A stretch of DNA of 32,485 bases from Paenibacillus ginsengarvi (GTDB lineage Bacteria > Bacillota > Bacilli > Paenibacillales > NBRC-103111): assembly GCF_003626695.1 (NCBI RefSeq), contig NZ_RBAH01000049.1:1-32485 (forward strand), written 5' to 3'. The position numbers and the translations under genes were made by a program. This document shows positions 23,273-31,289 of this stretch, piece by piece. Position 1 is the first letter of the stretch. Every line of letters starts with the position of its first letter. The notes below the pieces were generated by a model. It was not told the origin of the DNA. It worked only from the letters and a program-made list of their open reading frames with translations, and made no database searches.

Positions 23273-24598
23273 TTGGGTAAACCGAATATTTTGTTTCTAA
23301 TGAGCGACGAGCATCGGGCCGACGTAACCGGCTTTGAGGGAAATCCGGTCATACGCACGCCGAATCTGGACCGGCTGGCGGCTACGGGGACGGTGTTCCG
23401 CAGCGCCTATACACCTTCGCCGATCTGTATCCCGGCCAGACAAAGCATGATGGCCGGACAGTTTCCGCGCACGACCGGCTGTGAAACGTTCGGGCAAGAT
23501 TTGCCCCCGGGACATATGACATTCTCGCGCAGATTGGCGCAGCACGCCTACCAGACGGTTGTCAGCGGCAAGCTGCATCATAGGGGCACGGATCAGATGC
23601 AAGGCTGGACGAAGCGTCTGTTCGGCGATATGGAAGTTACAGCCTCGTTTTTGGACGGCAAGGAGCAGTCCGAGTTCGACAAGTACAAGCGCCCTCCGCT
23701 GAAGTGGGAGCAATCGAAGGAAGTGAAGCGGGCCGGCGTCAGCAGAGGGCCATGTGTGTCGCATGACGCAATGGCCGTCGATGTGGCTACGCAATTCATC
23801 GAAGATTATTTCAACAGCACGTATTATGATCGGGAGGAAATTCAGCCGCTGCTGCTCAAAGTCAGCCTGCTGCAGCCGCACTACCCATATTTGACGAGCG
23901 AGGACAAGTTCACCTACTACTTGAACCGGGTCCGGCCGTTTACGAACGAGCAGCCGTTCGATCATCCGTTTCTCGGCCGGCTGGCGGTACGCGAGGGGAT
24001 CGATGCGTCGGAGCGCGAGCTGCGCCGGGCGACGGCCGCATACTACGGCATGATTGAAACGATCGACGAGCTGTACGGTAAAGTTTTGCGCGCGCTGGAG
24101 CACGTCGGGCAGGATATCGACGACTGGATCGTCATCTATACGAGCGATCATGGCGAGATGCTCGGGCAGCACGGCGTATGGGAGAAGCAGAAGTTTTTCG
24201 AGGGGAGCGCGCGGGTGCCGCTGATCGTTCGTTATCCGAAACGGTTCGGGGGAGGCAAGGTCGTCGAGCGCAATGTAAGTTTATGTGATCTGTTCGCTAC
24301 GCTGTGCGAACTTGCCGAGGTACCCGTTCCCGGCGGCTTGGACAGCCGCAGCCTGGTGCCGCTTCTAGCGGAAGACGATGCGCTCTGGGACAACGAGGCG
24401 GTGTCGCAATTCGGCGGCCGCAATCTGATGATCAAACGCGACGCCTTGAAGTACCAATGCTATGGTCCGGATAAGCCGGAAGTGTTATTTGATCTGCAGC
24501 GTAATCCGGAAGAAACGGTCAATTTCATCGACGAACCGGAATACCGCGAACAAGTAGAACGATTCCGCCTTCGTGCTCGGGAATTGAAGTTCGGTTAA
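23273..24598 (+). CDS. Type I sulfatase (formylglycine-dependent), cytoplasmic
   Basis: This 441-aa enzyme should hydrolyse a sulfate ester. The modification motif CIPAR (Cys52, CxPxR) is intact, and the metal and sulfate contacts are visible: SDEHRAD near the start, GKLHHRG, QPHYPY and SDHGEMLGQHGVWEKQKFFEG. Activity needs Cys52 converted to formylglycine by a maturase not encoded here. With no signal peptide it must act inside the cell on an imported, sulfated substrate, probably a small sugar. TTG at 23273 is preferred as start: GGGAGG (23258-23263) is 9 bases upstream and the fold begins at once, whereas ATG at 23237 has its only purine run directly abutting. It follows the DUF2264 gene by 55 bases, likely in one operon. 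Confidence 0.9.
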   Translation: MGKPNILFLMSDEHRADVTGFEGNPVIRTPNLDRLAATGTVFRSAYTPSPICIPARQSMMAGQFPRTTGCETFGQDLPPGHMTFSRRLAQHAYQTVVSGKLHHRGTDQMQGWTKRLFGDMEVTASFLDGKEQSEFDKYKRPPLKWEQSKEVKRAGVSRGPCVSHDAMAVDVATQFIEDYFNSTYYDREEIQPLLLKVSLLQPHYPYLTSEDKFTYYLNRVRPFTNEQPFDHPFLGRLAVREGIDASERELRRATAAYYGMIETIDELYGKVLRALEHVGQDIDDWIVIYTSDHGEMLGQHGVWEKQKFFEGSARVPLIVRYPKRFGGGKVVERNVSLCDLFATLCELAEVPVPGGLDSRSLVPLLAEDDALWDNEAVSQFGGRNLMIKRDALKYQCYGPDKPEVLFDLQRNPEETVNFIDEPEYREQVERFRLRARELKFG

Positions 24599-24623
24599 TC
24601 CGGGTTAAATACTATCATACAGA

Positions 24624-24654
24624 TTGTGAAATGGATACTAAACTTTGGTATAAT
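24624..24654 (+). promoter_or_regulatory. Extended -10 promoter of the LuxR-type regulator
   Basis: TG-G-TATAAT (24646-24654) is a perfect extended -10. A partial -35, TTGTGA, lies at 24624-24629, giving a long 19-base spacer. The extended -10 can compensate. Transcription would begin near 24661, about 50 bases before the GTG start. Confidence 0.6.
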
Positions 24655-24711
24655 CGAGGTATATTGGCATTATATGTGATGGAATTCGGCTTGAAATGAG
24701 GTTGGGGTACT

Positions 24712-26814
24712 GTGCAATCGCTCTGGCAATGGATAGATCATTATTTTATCGGCAGAGAAGCCGAGCTCGAACTGCTGCGGCAATTCGCCGACCGCGGCGG
24801 GCAAAGGGAACGCATTGTGAATATATACGGTCCGGGAGGCATCGGCAAGAGCTTTCTGCTTGACGCGCTTCACCGCGCTTTGGAGAAGACCGGTTCTACG
24901 TTCATTCTGCTGGGCAGCCGTGATTTTATTCATTCTCCTGAAGCGTTTGCGAGGCGTCTGTTGTCGGTTCTGGGTTCTATCCGTTCCGATTCCGGCGTCT
25001 CAGCCGAGCTCGAACAGACGCCGGTAGTCGACTGGACGGGCGCTTGTCTCCAAAAACTGAATGCGCTTGCGGCAAACAACCGAATTGTGCTTGCGATCGA
25101 TACTTACGAGGAATTGAATGAGCTGGACTTGTGGTTGCGGGAGGAGTTCATTGCACGGCTGCCCGGCAACGTGCTCGTCATCATAGCGGGCCGATTTCCC
25201 TTGCGAGGCGAATGGGCGGTCTCGCCGGGATGGCGCCAGATGATCCGCTCCTTGCCGCTATCGGAGTTCTCTTATGAAACGCTGTGCGAATACTTGGGGA
25301 AGATTGGCATTCACGAAGAGGGAATGATGCAGGAGCTGTGGCGGTTCACCCGTGGACATCCTCTCACCCTTTCTTTGGCAGCTTCTACCGTCCACGCCGG
25401 TTCTTCGAACCGCCTGGAGGGAGCGGATCGAACGGAAGTACTGAACGGACTCGTCCACCTATGGTTGCGGGAGGTGACGGACGAGAACTTGCAGAAGCTT
25501 CTGGAGGCCGCATCGATGCTTCGGCATTTCCATCAGGATTTGCTCGGCCACGTCATTGAACAAGAAGTCCAGGCTGCCGATTTCCGGCGGCTCACCCAGC
25601 TTTCGTTTGTCCGGTTCACGGAACGGGGATGGGTGCTTCACGATTTGATGCGGGAATCCATCCGTCAAGATCTTCGTGCCCGAATGCCCGAGACTTACCA
25701 GCGTTTGTCCCGGCGCTGTGTCCAGTATTACGATCGGAAATTGCGGCAAAACGCATCCAGCTCCGATATTTCGTGGGAACGCGGCGAGTTTTTCTACCAT
25801 TTGGGCGACTCGTTGATTCGAGCCGTATTTTTTCAGCCGCTCTCTTTATCCTCCCATCACTTGGAGACGATGGACGGGCACAATGTGAACGAGGTCGTCC
25901 ATTATTTTCAGCAAAGGACAGCGGAATCCCGGGACAAAAAAGTGTCCTTCGTCGACCACGAAACGAACCAGCAGTACGACTTGATCGTACCTGCCAGCCA
26001 GGATCGCAAAGAATCGGATTTGCTCGATCCGCGCAGCCTGCTTGCACTGCGCCCTGACGCCGTTCGTCTTCTCCGAAACGACGCGGGGCGGCTAATCGGG
26101 CTTGTAGTGATGATTCCTATTAACGAGCACACGCTCGATTATTTGACGACACAACCGGTCAGCCGCGCCTACTTCAAAGGGCTGACGCCAAGCCAGAGAA
26201 GAGAGTTTGCCGTACCTAGGCAGACGCAGAGCGGCTGGTACATCCGGATGGTCGACGCGCTCGATCCGGAAGACGTATCGGCCAGAAGAGACCTGCTCAG
26301 CTTCGTGTTCTCGCATATATTGACCGGCGGCATCTTGCTGGCCTCGACGCCGCTGCCCTTTTATCAAACGCTGCTCCGACGTCTCGGATTCGAAGAAGTG
26401 CCGAAGGCGCTGCACCGCGATTACGGCAAGGACACGCCATCGCCGACTTTCCTGATCGACCTTCGCGGCGGCAGGCTGCAGGCTTATCTGGATCGTATGG
26501 CGTCAAGCATCGGAGTCAAGACGGATTCCGATCGGCTGGCCGGATTAACCGTCCGCGAGAAGGAAATCGCCGTGCTGCTGCTGGGGGGCAAAACCAACTT
26601 GGAAATTGCCTCTCATCTGCATTTGAGCGAAATTACAGTCAAGAAAAACTTGGCCCAAATGTTCGGCAAATACGGCGTTAAAAATCGGGCGCAGTTGATG
26701 ATGAAGCTGTATGAAGGCCCCGACTCCCTGCACGGGCAAACCGGAAGAAAAATGCCTATCAGCCCCGGAAATCTTATGGACACTCCTGATGGGAGTTCGC
26801 AAAACGAGAGTTGA
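24712..26814 (+). CDS. STAND-like ATPase / GNAT-like / LuxR fusion regulator
   Basis: This 700-aa cytoplasmic regulator has three apparent parts. First is an NTPase (about 10-330) with Walker A GPGGIGKS (40-47) and Walker B IVLAIDTYEE (125-134), followed by a helical winged-helix-like section. Second is an alpha/beta region at about 370-600 with GLVVMIPIN and FYQTLLRRLGFEEVP, resembling an acyl-CoA N-acetyltransferase fold. Third is a LuxR/GerE helix-turn-helix at about 610-665 (LTVREKEIAVLLLGGKTNLEIASHLHLSEITVKKNLAQMF). The Walker motifs suggest ATP-driven assembly; the middle domain may sense acyl-CoA rather than catalyse (inference). The start is GTG at 24712, with GAGGT 9 bases upstream; no in-frame ATG lies close by. 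It converges with the next AraC gene, 5 bases apart. Confidence 0.75.
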   Translation: MQSLWQWIDHYFIGREAELELLRQFADRGGQRERIVNIYGPGGIGKSFLLDALHRALEKTGSTFILLGSRDFIHSPEAFARRLLSVLGSIRSDSGVSAELEQTPVVDWTGACLQKLNALAANNRIVLAIDTYEELNELDLWLREEFIARLPGNVLVIIAGRFPLRGEWAVSPGWRQMIRSLPLSEFSYETLCEYLGKIGIHEEGMMQELWRFTRGHPLTLSLAASTVHAGSSNRLEGADRTEVLNGLVHLWLREVTDENLQKLLEAASMLRHFHQDLLGHVIEQEVQAADFRRLTQLSFVRFTERGWVLHDLMRESIRQDLRARMPETYQRLSRRCVQYYDRKLRQNASSSDISWERGEFFYHLGDSLIRAVFFQPLSLSSHHLETMDGHNVNEVVHYFQQRTAESRDKKVSFVDHETNQQYDLIVPASQDRKESDLLDPRSLLALRPDAVRLLRNDAGRLIGLVVMIPINEHTLDYLTTQPVSRAYFKGLTPSQRREFAVPRQTQSGWYIRMVDALDPEDVSARRDLLSFVFSHILTGGILLASTPLPFYQTLLRRLGFEEVPKALHRDYGKDTPSPTFLIDLRGGRLQAYLDRMASSIGVKTDSDRLAGLTVREKEIAVLLLGGKTNLEIASHLHLSEITVKKNLAQMFGKYGVKNRAQLMMKLYEGPDSLHGQTGRKMPISPGNLMDTPDGSSQNES

Positions 26815-26819
26815 ATTTT

Positions 26820-27689
26820 TTATATGAACCTCTGAAACCATAACCGGTAGCGCTTCGGCGTCATACCGGTTTTGCTGCGGAATTGGCGGATCAAATAAGT
26901 AGCGTCGCCGAAGCCGGTCGCGTCGGCGATTTGCTGGACGGATAGCTCCGTTGTCCGCAGCAGCTCCTGCGCCTTCTCGATACGCAGATGGTGGACGTAT
27001 TGCAGCGCGCTCATGCCGGTATGCTTTTTCAGGCAGCGGGACACATAATCGGCGTCGAAGTGAAGCGCGGCCGCCATATGATCGGCGTCGAAGGGCTGCA
27101 CATAATGATCGCGCAAGTATGCTTCGATGCGGTCGGCCAGATCCGTTCCGGGGGCGCGCGGACCAGCGTACAGCAGCGTTTGCAGCTCGTCCAGCAGCGC
27201 GGCGAATAAAGCATGCATGTTCGCGCTCTGTCTGGCGACCAGGATTCCGTACAAGGAGGCGAGCTGGGACAGAAACGGCCATACAGTTTGCAGCGGCAGC
27301 TCGCCGAACTTGGGGATATACAGCTGCTGCGCCGGAGCGACAAAAGCCCTATCAATCTTTTTGTCACAAGGACGGGACCACGGAACTTGCCCGGACTCGA
27401 GGAGGCGCGAAGCCGGCGGATGGGCGAAATGAAGCCAGATCAGCTCCGTTTCCTCCTCGCATGGTTTGTAGCCGCGGTGCTGCCGGTTCGGCTCCAGCAC
27501 GAGCATATGGCCAGCCTTGATCTCATAGCTGCGATCGTCCTCCATCATAAACAGCGTCCCCCGCTTCACGAACAGCACATCGTACAGACCGAAGGAGCGC
27601 GGAGCATGAAGCGCGCCGCGTTTCCATACCGTATGAGCGACAATAATGAGCTGCGGCAGCGGCGGGATCGCCAGTTCCAGACATTGCAT
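26820..27689 (-). CDS. Cupin-AraC transcriptional regulator
   Basis: This 289-aa regulator has a cupin-type N-terminal sensor (DVLFVKRGTLFMMEDD, then GHMLVLEPNRQHRGY). Two C-terminal helix-turn-helix motifs follow (FDADHMAAALHFDADYVSRCLKK and LSVQQIADATGFGDATYLIRQFR). The start at 27689 is supported by GGGGGA (27695-27700). It is divergent from the alpha-L-fucosidase gene and is its likely regulator; a fucosyl sugar is the expected inducer, by inference. Its promoter shows TATAAT at 27728-27723 (minus). Confidence 0.9.
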   Translation of the reverse strand: MQCLELAIPPLPQLIIVAHTVWKRGALHAPRSFGLYDVLFVKRGTLFMMEDDRSYEIKAGHMLVLEPNRQHRGYKPCEEETELIWLHFAHPPASRLLESGQVPWSRPCDKKIDRAFVAPAQQLYIPKFGELPLQTVWPFLSQLASLYGILVARQSANMHALFAALLDELQTLLYAGPRAPGTDLADRIEAYLRDHYVQPFDADHMAAALHFDADYVSRCLKKHTGMSALQYVHHLRIEKAQELLRTTELSVQQIADATGFGDATYLIRQFRSKTGMTPKRYRLWFQRFI

Positions 27690-27722
27690 AGCTGTCCCCC
27701 TGTTCGAAGACGGAAATGTACG

Positions 27723-27752
27723 ATTATAAAACGGTTCTAGATCTGGTTTAAA
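27723..27752 (-). promoter_or_regulatory. Sigma-A promoter of the AraC gene beside the fucosidase
   Basis: On the minus strand TTTAAA (27752-27747) and a perfect TATAAT (27728-27723) are 18 bases apart. No comparable plus-strand promoter was found for the fucosidase in the remaining ~130 bp, which fits activator-dependent expression. Confidence 0.5.
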
Positions 27753-27885
27753 AGCGGTAGGTCCCTTACCCTAATAGTAAACCGAACGCCTTTCCGGTAC
27801 AACCGTCCGAAGCGCCGAATCCGGCGACACGAGGGCGGTATCGTGCAAGTGTCGAGCGGCGGCGAAAAGAGGGGACTGTGCGAGC

Positions 27886-29679
27886 ATGACCGATAAACAA
27901 GATATGCTACTGGATAACGCCGAGGCGGATAGCCTCGAAAAGAACGTCGCCGCGCTCCCCGAGGATGAGCAACGCGAGAACAGGATCGCCTGGTGGCGCG
28001 AAGCGAGGATCGGTCTTTTTATTCACTGGGGGCTGTATTCGGAGCTTGGCGGGTATTGGAACGGTGCGGAGGTGGAGGGCGCTTACGGCGAGCACATCAT
28101 GCTGCGCGGCAAAATCCCGGTGGCCGAATACGAAGAAGTGGCGAAGCGGTTTGATCCGGTCCGGTTCAGCGCCGACGAATGGGTAGCGGCCGCGAAGGAC
28201 GCCGGGCTAAAGTATATCGTCGTTACGGCCAAGCATCACGACGGCTTCGCCATGTACGATTCGAAGGCGTGCGACTTCAATATCGTGAAGCGGACTCCGT
28301 TCGGCCGCGATCCGATGAAGGAGCTGGCGGCGGCGTGCGAGCGAGAAGGAATCAGGCTGTGCTTCTACTATTCTCATGCGATGGACTGGCATCATCCCGA
28401 TTCGCAGGGGAATACGTGGGATTACCCGGCCAACATCGGCGCATACGATCCGCTCGAATCGTGGATCGGGGACGAAGACAAGCGGTCCCGATACGAGCGC
28501 TACCTGGAGCAGAAAGCGTACCCTCAGGTAACCGAGCTTCTAACCGGGTACGGCCCCGTAGGCATCGTCTGGTTCGACTACGGACACAAGATTACGGACG
28601 AGCAAGGGACGAAGTTCGTCAACCTCGTGCACGGGCTGCAGCCAGGCTGTCTCGTCAATCGGAGGGTGAGAAGAGACGGGTTCGGCGATTACGGCAACAG
28701 CGGCGACAACCAGCTGCACGTTCGTGTCCGGCATAATGACTGGGAATCGATCGCGACTCTGAACGACTCGTGGGGCTACAAGCGCAGCGACCGGAACTGG
28801 AAGACGGCGCGCGATCTTGTGCGCAATATGATCGACGTGGCGAGCCAGAACGGCAATTTCCTGATCAATGTCGGTCCGACCGGGGAAGGTGTTTTCGATC
28901 CGAAATCAGTAGAGCTGCTGCGGGAAATCGGGCTCTGGATGAAGCAAAACGGCGACAGTATATACGGCACGACGGCCAGCCCGATCGGGAAGCTGCTCTG
29001 GGGGCGATGCACGGCGAAAGGGCGAACGCTTTATTTTCTCGTATGGGACCAGCCGGCGCACGGCGAGCTGCTCGTTCCCGGCATCCGCAGCCGGATCGGA
29101 CGGGCTTATGCGATTGCCGACCCGGACAAACGGCCGCTTCCGGTCAAGCGGCTGAATGAAGACGATATTGCTTTGGACGTGCATGGAGTCGCATTTGATC
29201 CCATATGCACCGTGATCGTACTGGAACTGGCAGAGGACATTGACGCGAATCCGCTCAGACGGTTGTTCGGAAGCGGGTATAGCAACGTATTTGAAGCATT
29301 CGACGGAGAGATTCACGGGCGGACGCTGCGCTACGACACAGGCAAGAAAGGACGCGACAACGTAACGGACTGGTCCGACGTTTCCGATTGGATCGAGTGG
29401 GAGTTCAGGGCTGCGAGTTCCGGACGGTATCGCGTGGATGTATCGTACGGATCAACGGATGAGAATGCGGGAGGGACTTTTACCGTTTCGGCGGGGAACG
29501 GTTGTTTGCTGGGAAAAGTGGAGGCCACGGGCGGCGAGCACCGCTTCGCGACTAGGGAGTTGGGCTTCGTCTACATATCGGCTCCCGGCACGTACCGGCT
29601 GACGGTTCGAGCGACAGCGATACCCGGCCGCTGCCTGATGAATTTATGCGCCGTTACGCTTACCGCACACAGTCTGTGA
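27886..29679 (+). CDS. GH29 alpha-L-fucosidase, intracellular
   Basis: This 597-aa enzyme should release terminal alpha-L-fucose by a retaining mechanism. The catalytic barrel shows IGLFIHWGLYSE (His47), YIVVTAKHHDGFAMYDS, LCFYYSHAMDWHHPD and GIVWFDYGH, where Asp231 is the expected nucleophile. After about residue 370 a beta-rich domain follows. The last ~140 residues form a second beta-sandwich resembling a carbohydrate-binding module (WSDVSDWIEWEF, SSGRYRVDVSYGS). There is no signal peptide, so it would act on oligosaccharides already imported. The start has AGAGGGGA (27868-27875) about 10 bases upstream. It is controlled most likely by the divergent AraC protein, and its location near a sulfatase hints at fucose- and sulfate-containing glycans. 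Confidence 0.92.
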   Translation: MTDKQDMLLDNAEADSLEKNVAALPEDEQRENRIAWWREARIGLFIHWGLYSELGGYWNGAEVEGAYGEHIMLRGKIPVAEYEEVAKRFDPVRFSADEWVAAAKDAGLKYIVVTAKHHDGFAMYDSKACDFNIVKRTPFGRDPMKELAAACEREGIRLCFYYSHAMDWHHPDSQGNTWDYPANIGAYDPLESWIGDEDKRSRYERYLEQKAYPQVTELLTGYGPVGIVWFDYGHKITDEQGTKFVNLVHGLQPGCLVNRRVRRDGFGDYGNSGDNQLHVRVRHNDWESIATLNDSWGYKRSDRNWKTARDLVRNMIDVASQNGNFLINVGPTGEGVFDPKSVELLREIGLWMKQNGDSIYGTTASPIGKLLWGRCTAKGRTLYFLVWDQPAHGELLVPGIRSRIGRAYAIADPDKRPLPVKRLNEDDIALDVHGVAFDPICTVIVLELAEDIDANPLRRLFGSGYSNVFEAFDGEIHGRTLRYDTGKKGRDNVTDWSDVSDWIEWEFRAASSGRYRVDVSYGSTDENAGGTFTVSAGNGCLLGKVEATGGEHRFATRELGFVYISAPGTYRLTVRATAIPGRCLMNLCAVTLTAHSL

Positions 29680-29698
29680 AGCTTATAGAAACATAATG

Positions 29699-29729
29699 AA
29701 GGAGCTGCCCCGAGGGGCAGCTCCTTTGC
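29699..29729 (+). terminator. Terminator of the fucosidase gene
   Basis: A perfect 12-bp stem AAGGAGCTGCCC / GGGCAGCTCCTT (29699-29710, 29715-29726) with a 4-base loop CGAG. The T tail is short. Confidence 0.75.
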
Positions 29730-29732
29730 CGG

Positions 29733-29764
29733 TAAAAGCGCGGATTGCGAGTCAATCGCGCTTT
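29733..29764 (-). terminator. Terminator of the M29 aminopeptidase gene
   Basis: Left arm 29735-29747 and right arm 29753-29764 pair over 12 bp with one bulged G and a 5-base loop. On the minus strand a TTTT run follows the stem. It lies 25 bases after the aminopeptidase stop codon. Confidence 0.7.
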
Positions 29765-29788
29765 CGCCACAAGCAGGCACAGGTCGTC

Positions 29789-31021
29789 TTAGAACGCCCA
29801 GTTTCCTTTCAGGAAAACGGGCTCCTTCGTGCCGTCTGCGGTTATGCCGTATATATCCAGCTCGCCCGAGCCGACCATGAAATCTGTGTGGGCCATGCTG
29901 ACGTTCAGACCCTGTTCCTGGATCTGTTCCGGCGTCATGCCGACCCCGCCCTCGATGCAAGCCGTATAGGCGCTGCCTACAGCGAGATGGCAGGAGGCGT
30001 TCTCGTCGAACAGCGTTTTGTAAAACAAAATGTTCGAGTCGGAGATGGGCGAATGGTGGGGAACAAGCGCCACTTCGCCGAGGTAACGCGCGCCCTCGTC
30101 CGTATCGATCAATCCCCGGAGCGTTTCTTCGCCCTGTGCGGCGGTGACGTCCACAACCCGTCCATTCTCGAACGTAAACGTGAACCCATCGATAATGTTG
30201 CCGCTGTAGCTGAGCGGCTTCGTGCTCGCGACGGTGCCGTTTACCCCGGTGCGCATCGGCGCGGTGTACACTTCCTCGGTCGGCAAGTTCGGAACGAACC
30301 AGGTGCCCTGCTCGTTCTGCTTGCTTCCGCCGAGCCAAATATGGTTTTTGGGAAGCTCGATCGTCAGATCGGTGCCCGGTCCGACGTAGTGAAGCTTTTG
30401 ATACTGCTTTTCGTTCAAGTAAAACGCGCGGCGCTTCAACTGGCGAATATGCTCATCCCACAGTGCGAGCGGATCGGGCTGATCGGCGCGAACCATCTGG
30501 AAGATCGCGTCCCACAGCCGCTGAACCTGCTCCTCCTCGGGAACGTCCGGGAATACTTTGGCCGCCCATGCCTTGGAAGGCGTCGTCGCCAAATTCCAGC
30601 TGATTTTGAACGCTCTGGCCAGCGCACTGTACGGGGCTAACGCCTGCCTGGTCGTTTTATTCGCATGAAGCATTTTTTGCTGCGAGACGCCTTTGAGCAG
30701 ATCCGGGTCGGCGGACGTTATCGTGACGAACGCGGCTCCCTTCTCGGCCAGCTCGATTTTTTCACCGGCCGTCCATTTGGGCTCCTCCAGAAACGATTCC
30801 TCCGGAGCGAGGTCGTAGGCGATGCGCGAAGTATCATCGTCGCTCCAGCGCACCTTGACCGAGTAGGCGCCTGCTTCGTACGCTTTTTTGACGACGCAGC
30901 GGGTGAGCTCCGCCGAATCGAGCGAAGCTTGCACCATCAGCGTTTGGCCTTTTTGAACGTTAGCGCCGATTTTGACTATCAGCTCGGCGTAATTTTCTAA
31001 TTTTTGTTGAAAGGTAAGCAT
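29789..31021 (-). CDS. ampS: M29-family aminopeptidase
   Basis: This 410-aa cytoplasmic metallopeptidase removes N-terminal residues from peptides. Family signatures are NLPTEEVYTAPMRTGVNGTV (metal-binding Glu), LGEVALVPHHSPIS, and HTDFMVGSGELDIYG near the C-terminus (His and Asp ligands). Length and order of motifs are normal for AmpS/PepS/AmpT, which usually use two cobalt or zinc ions. The start follows GGGAGG (31031-31036) at 9 bases. It reads as a stand-alone housekeeping gene, with no apparent tie to the sugar genes. A short inverted repeat, CGAATC/GATTCG (31048-31053 and 31062-31067), sits in its 5' leader. Confidence 0.92.
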   Translation of the reverse strand: MLTFQQKLENYAELIVKIGANVQKGQTLMVQASLDSAELTRCVVKKAYEAGAYSVKVRWSDDDTSRIAYDLAPEESFLEEPKWTAGEKIELAEKGAAFVTITSADPDLLKGVSQQKMLHANKTTRQALAPYSALARAFKISWNLATTPSKAWAAKVFPDVPEEEQVQRLWDAIFQMVRADQPDPLALWDEHIRQLKRRAFYLNEKQYQKLHYVGPGTDLTIELPKNHIWLGGSKQNEQGTWFVPNLPTEEVYTAPMRTGVNGTVASTKPLSYSGNIIDGFTFTFENGRVVDVTAAQGEETLRGLIDTDEGARYLGEVALVPHHSPISDSNILFYKTLFDENASCHLAVGSAYTACIEGGVGMTPEQIQEQGLNVSMAHTDFMVGSGELDIYGITADGTKEPVFLKGNWAF

Positions 31022-31206
31022 GTTAAAGTTCCTCCCTGGTGGAATGCCGAATCGATTTACGGATTCGATCTAGGCTTGGGTGAGTATGTACTGCTTTCTC
31101 TGGTACTTTATTTCGTTAAGCATTCTTCAAGTATAAAACTCCGTTACGCAGGAGTAAATAGAAGTGGCCGGAAAGGCCGGATAAGCGCCTGCAGGCTTCC
31201 ATCAAA

Positions 31207-31235
31207 TTGACCGGCGATAGGAACAAAGTTAATAT
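31207..31235 (+). promoter_or_regulatory. Sigma-A promoter of the MDR dehydrogenase
   Basis: TTGACC (31207-31212) and TAATAT (31230-31235) are 17 bases apart, with start near 31242. The AT-rich repeats of TTAATAT around 31229-31242 could add a regulator site. Confidence 0.6.
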
Positions 31236-31289
31236 ACTTAATATGGTTAATTGGATTCCGACTATACACGAAGATGGGGAGCTTGCAGC

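Noticed and set aside
27213..27740. 175-residue plus-strand frame opposite the AraC gene
   Set aside because: It is a shadow of a clearly functional AraC coding region, with no start signal.
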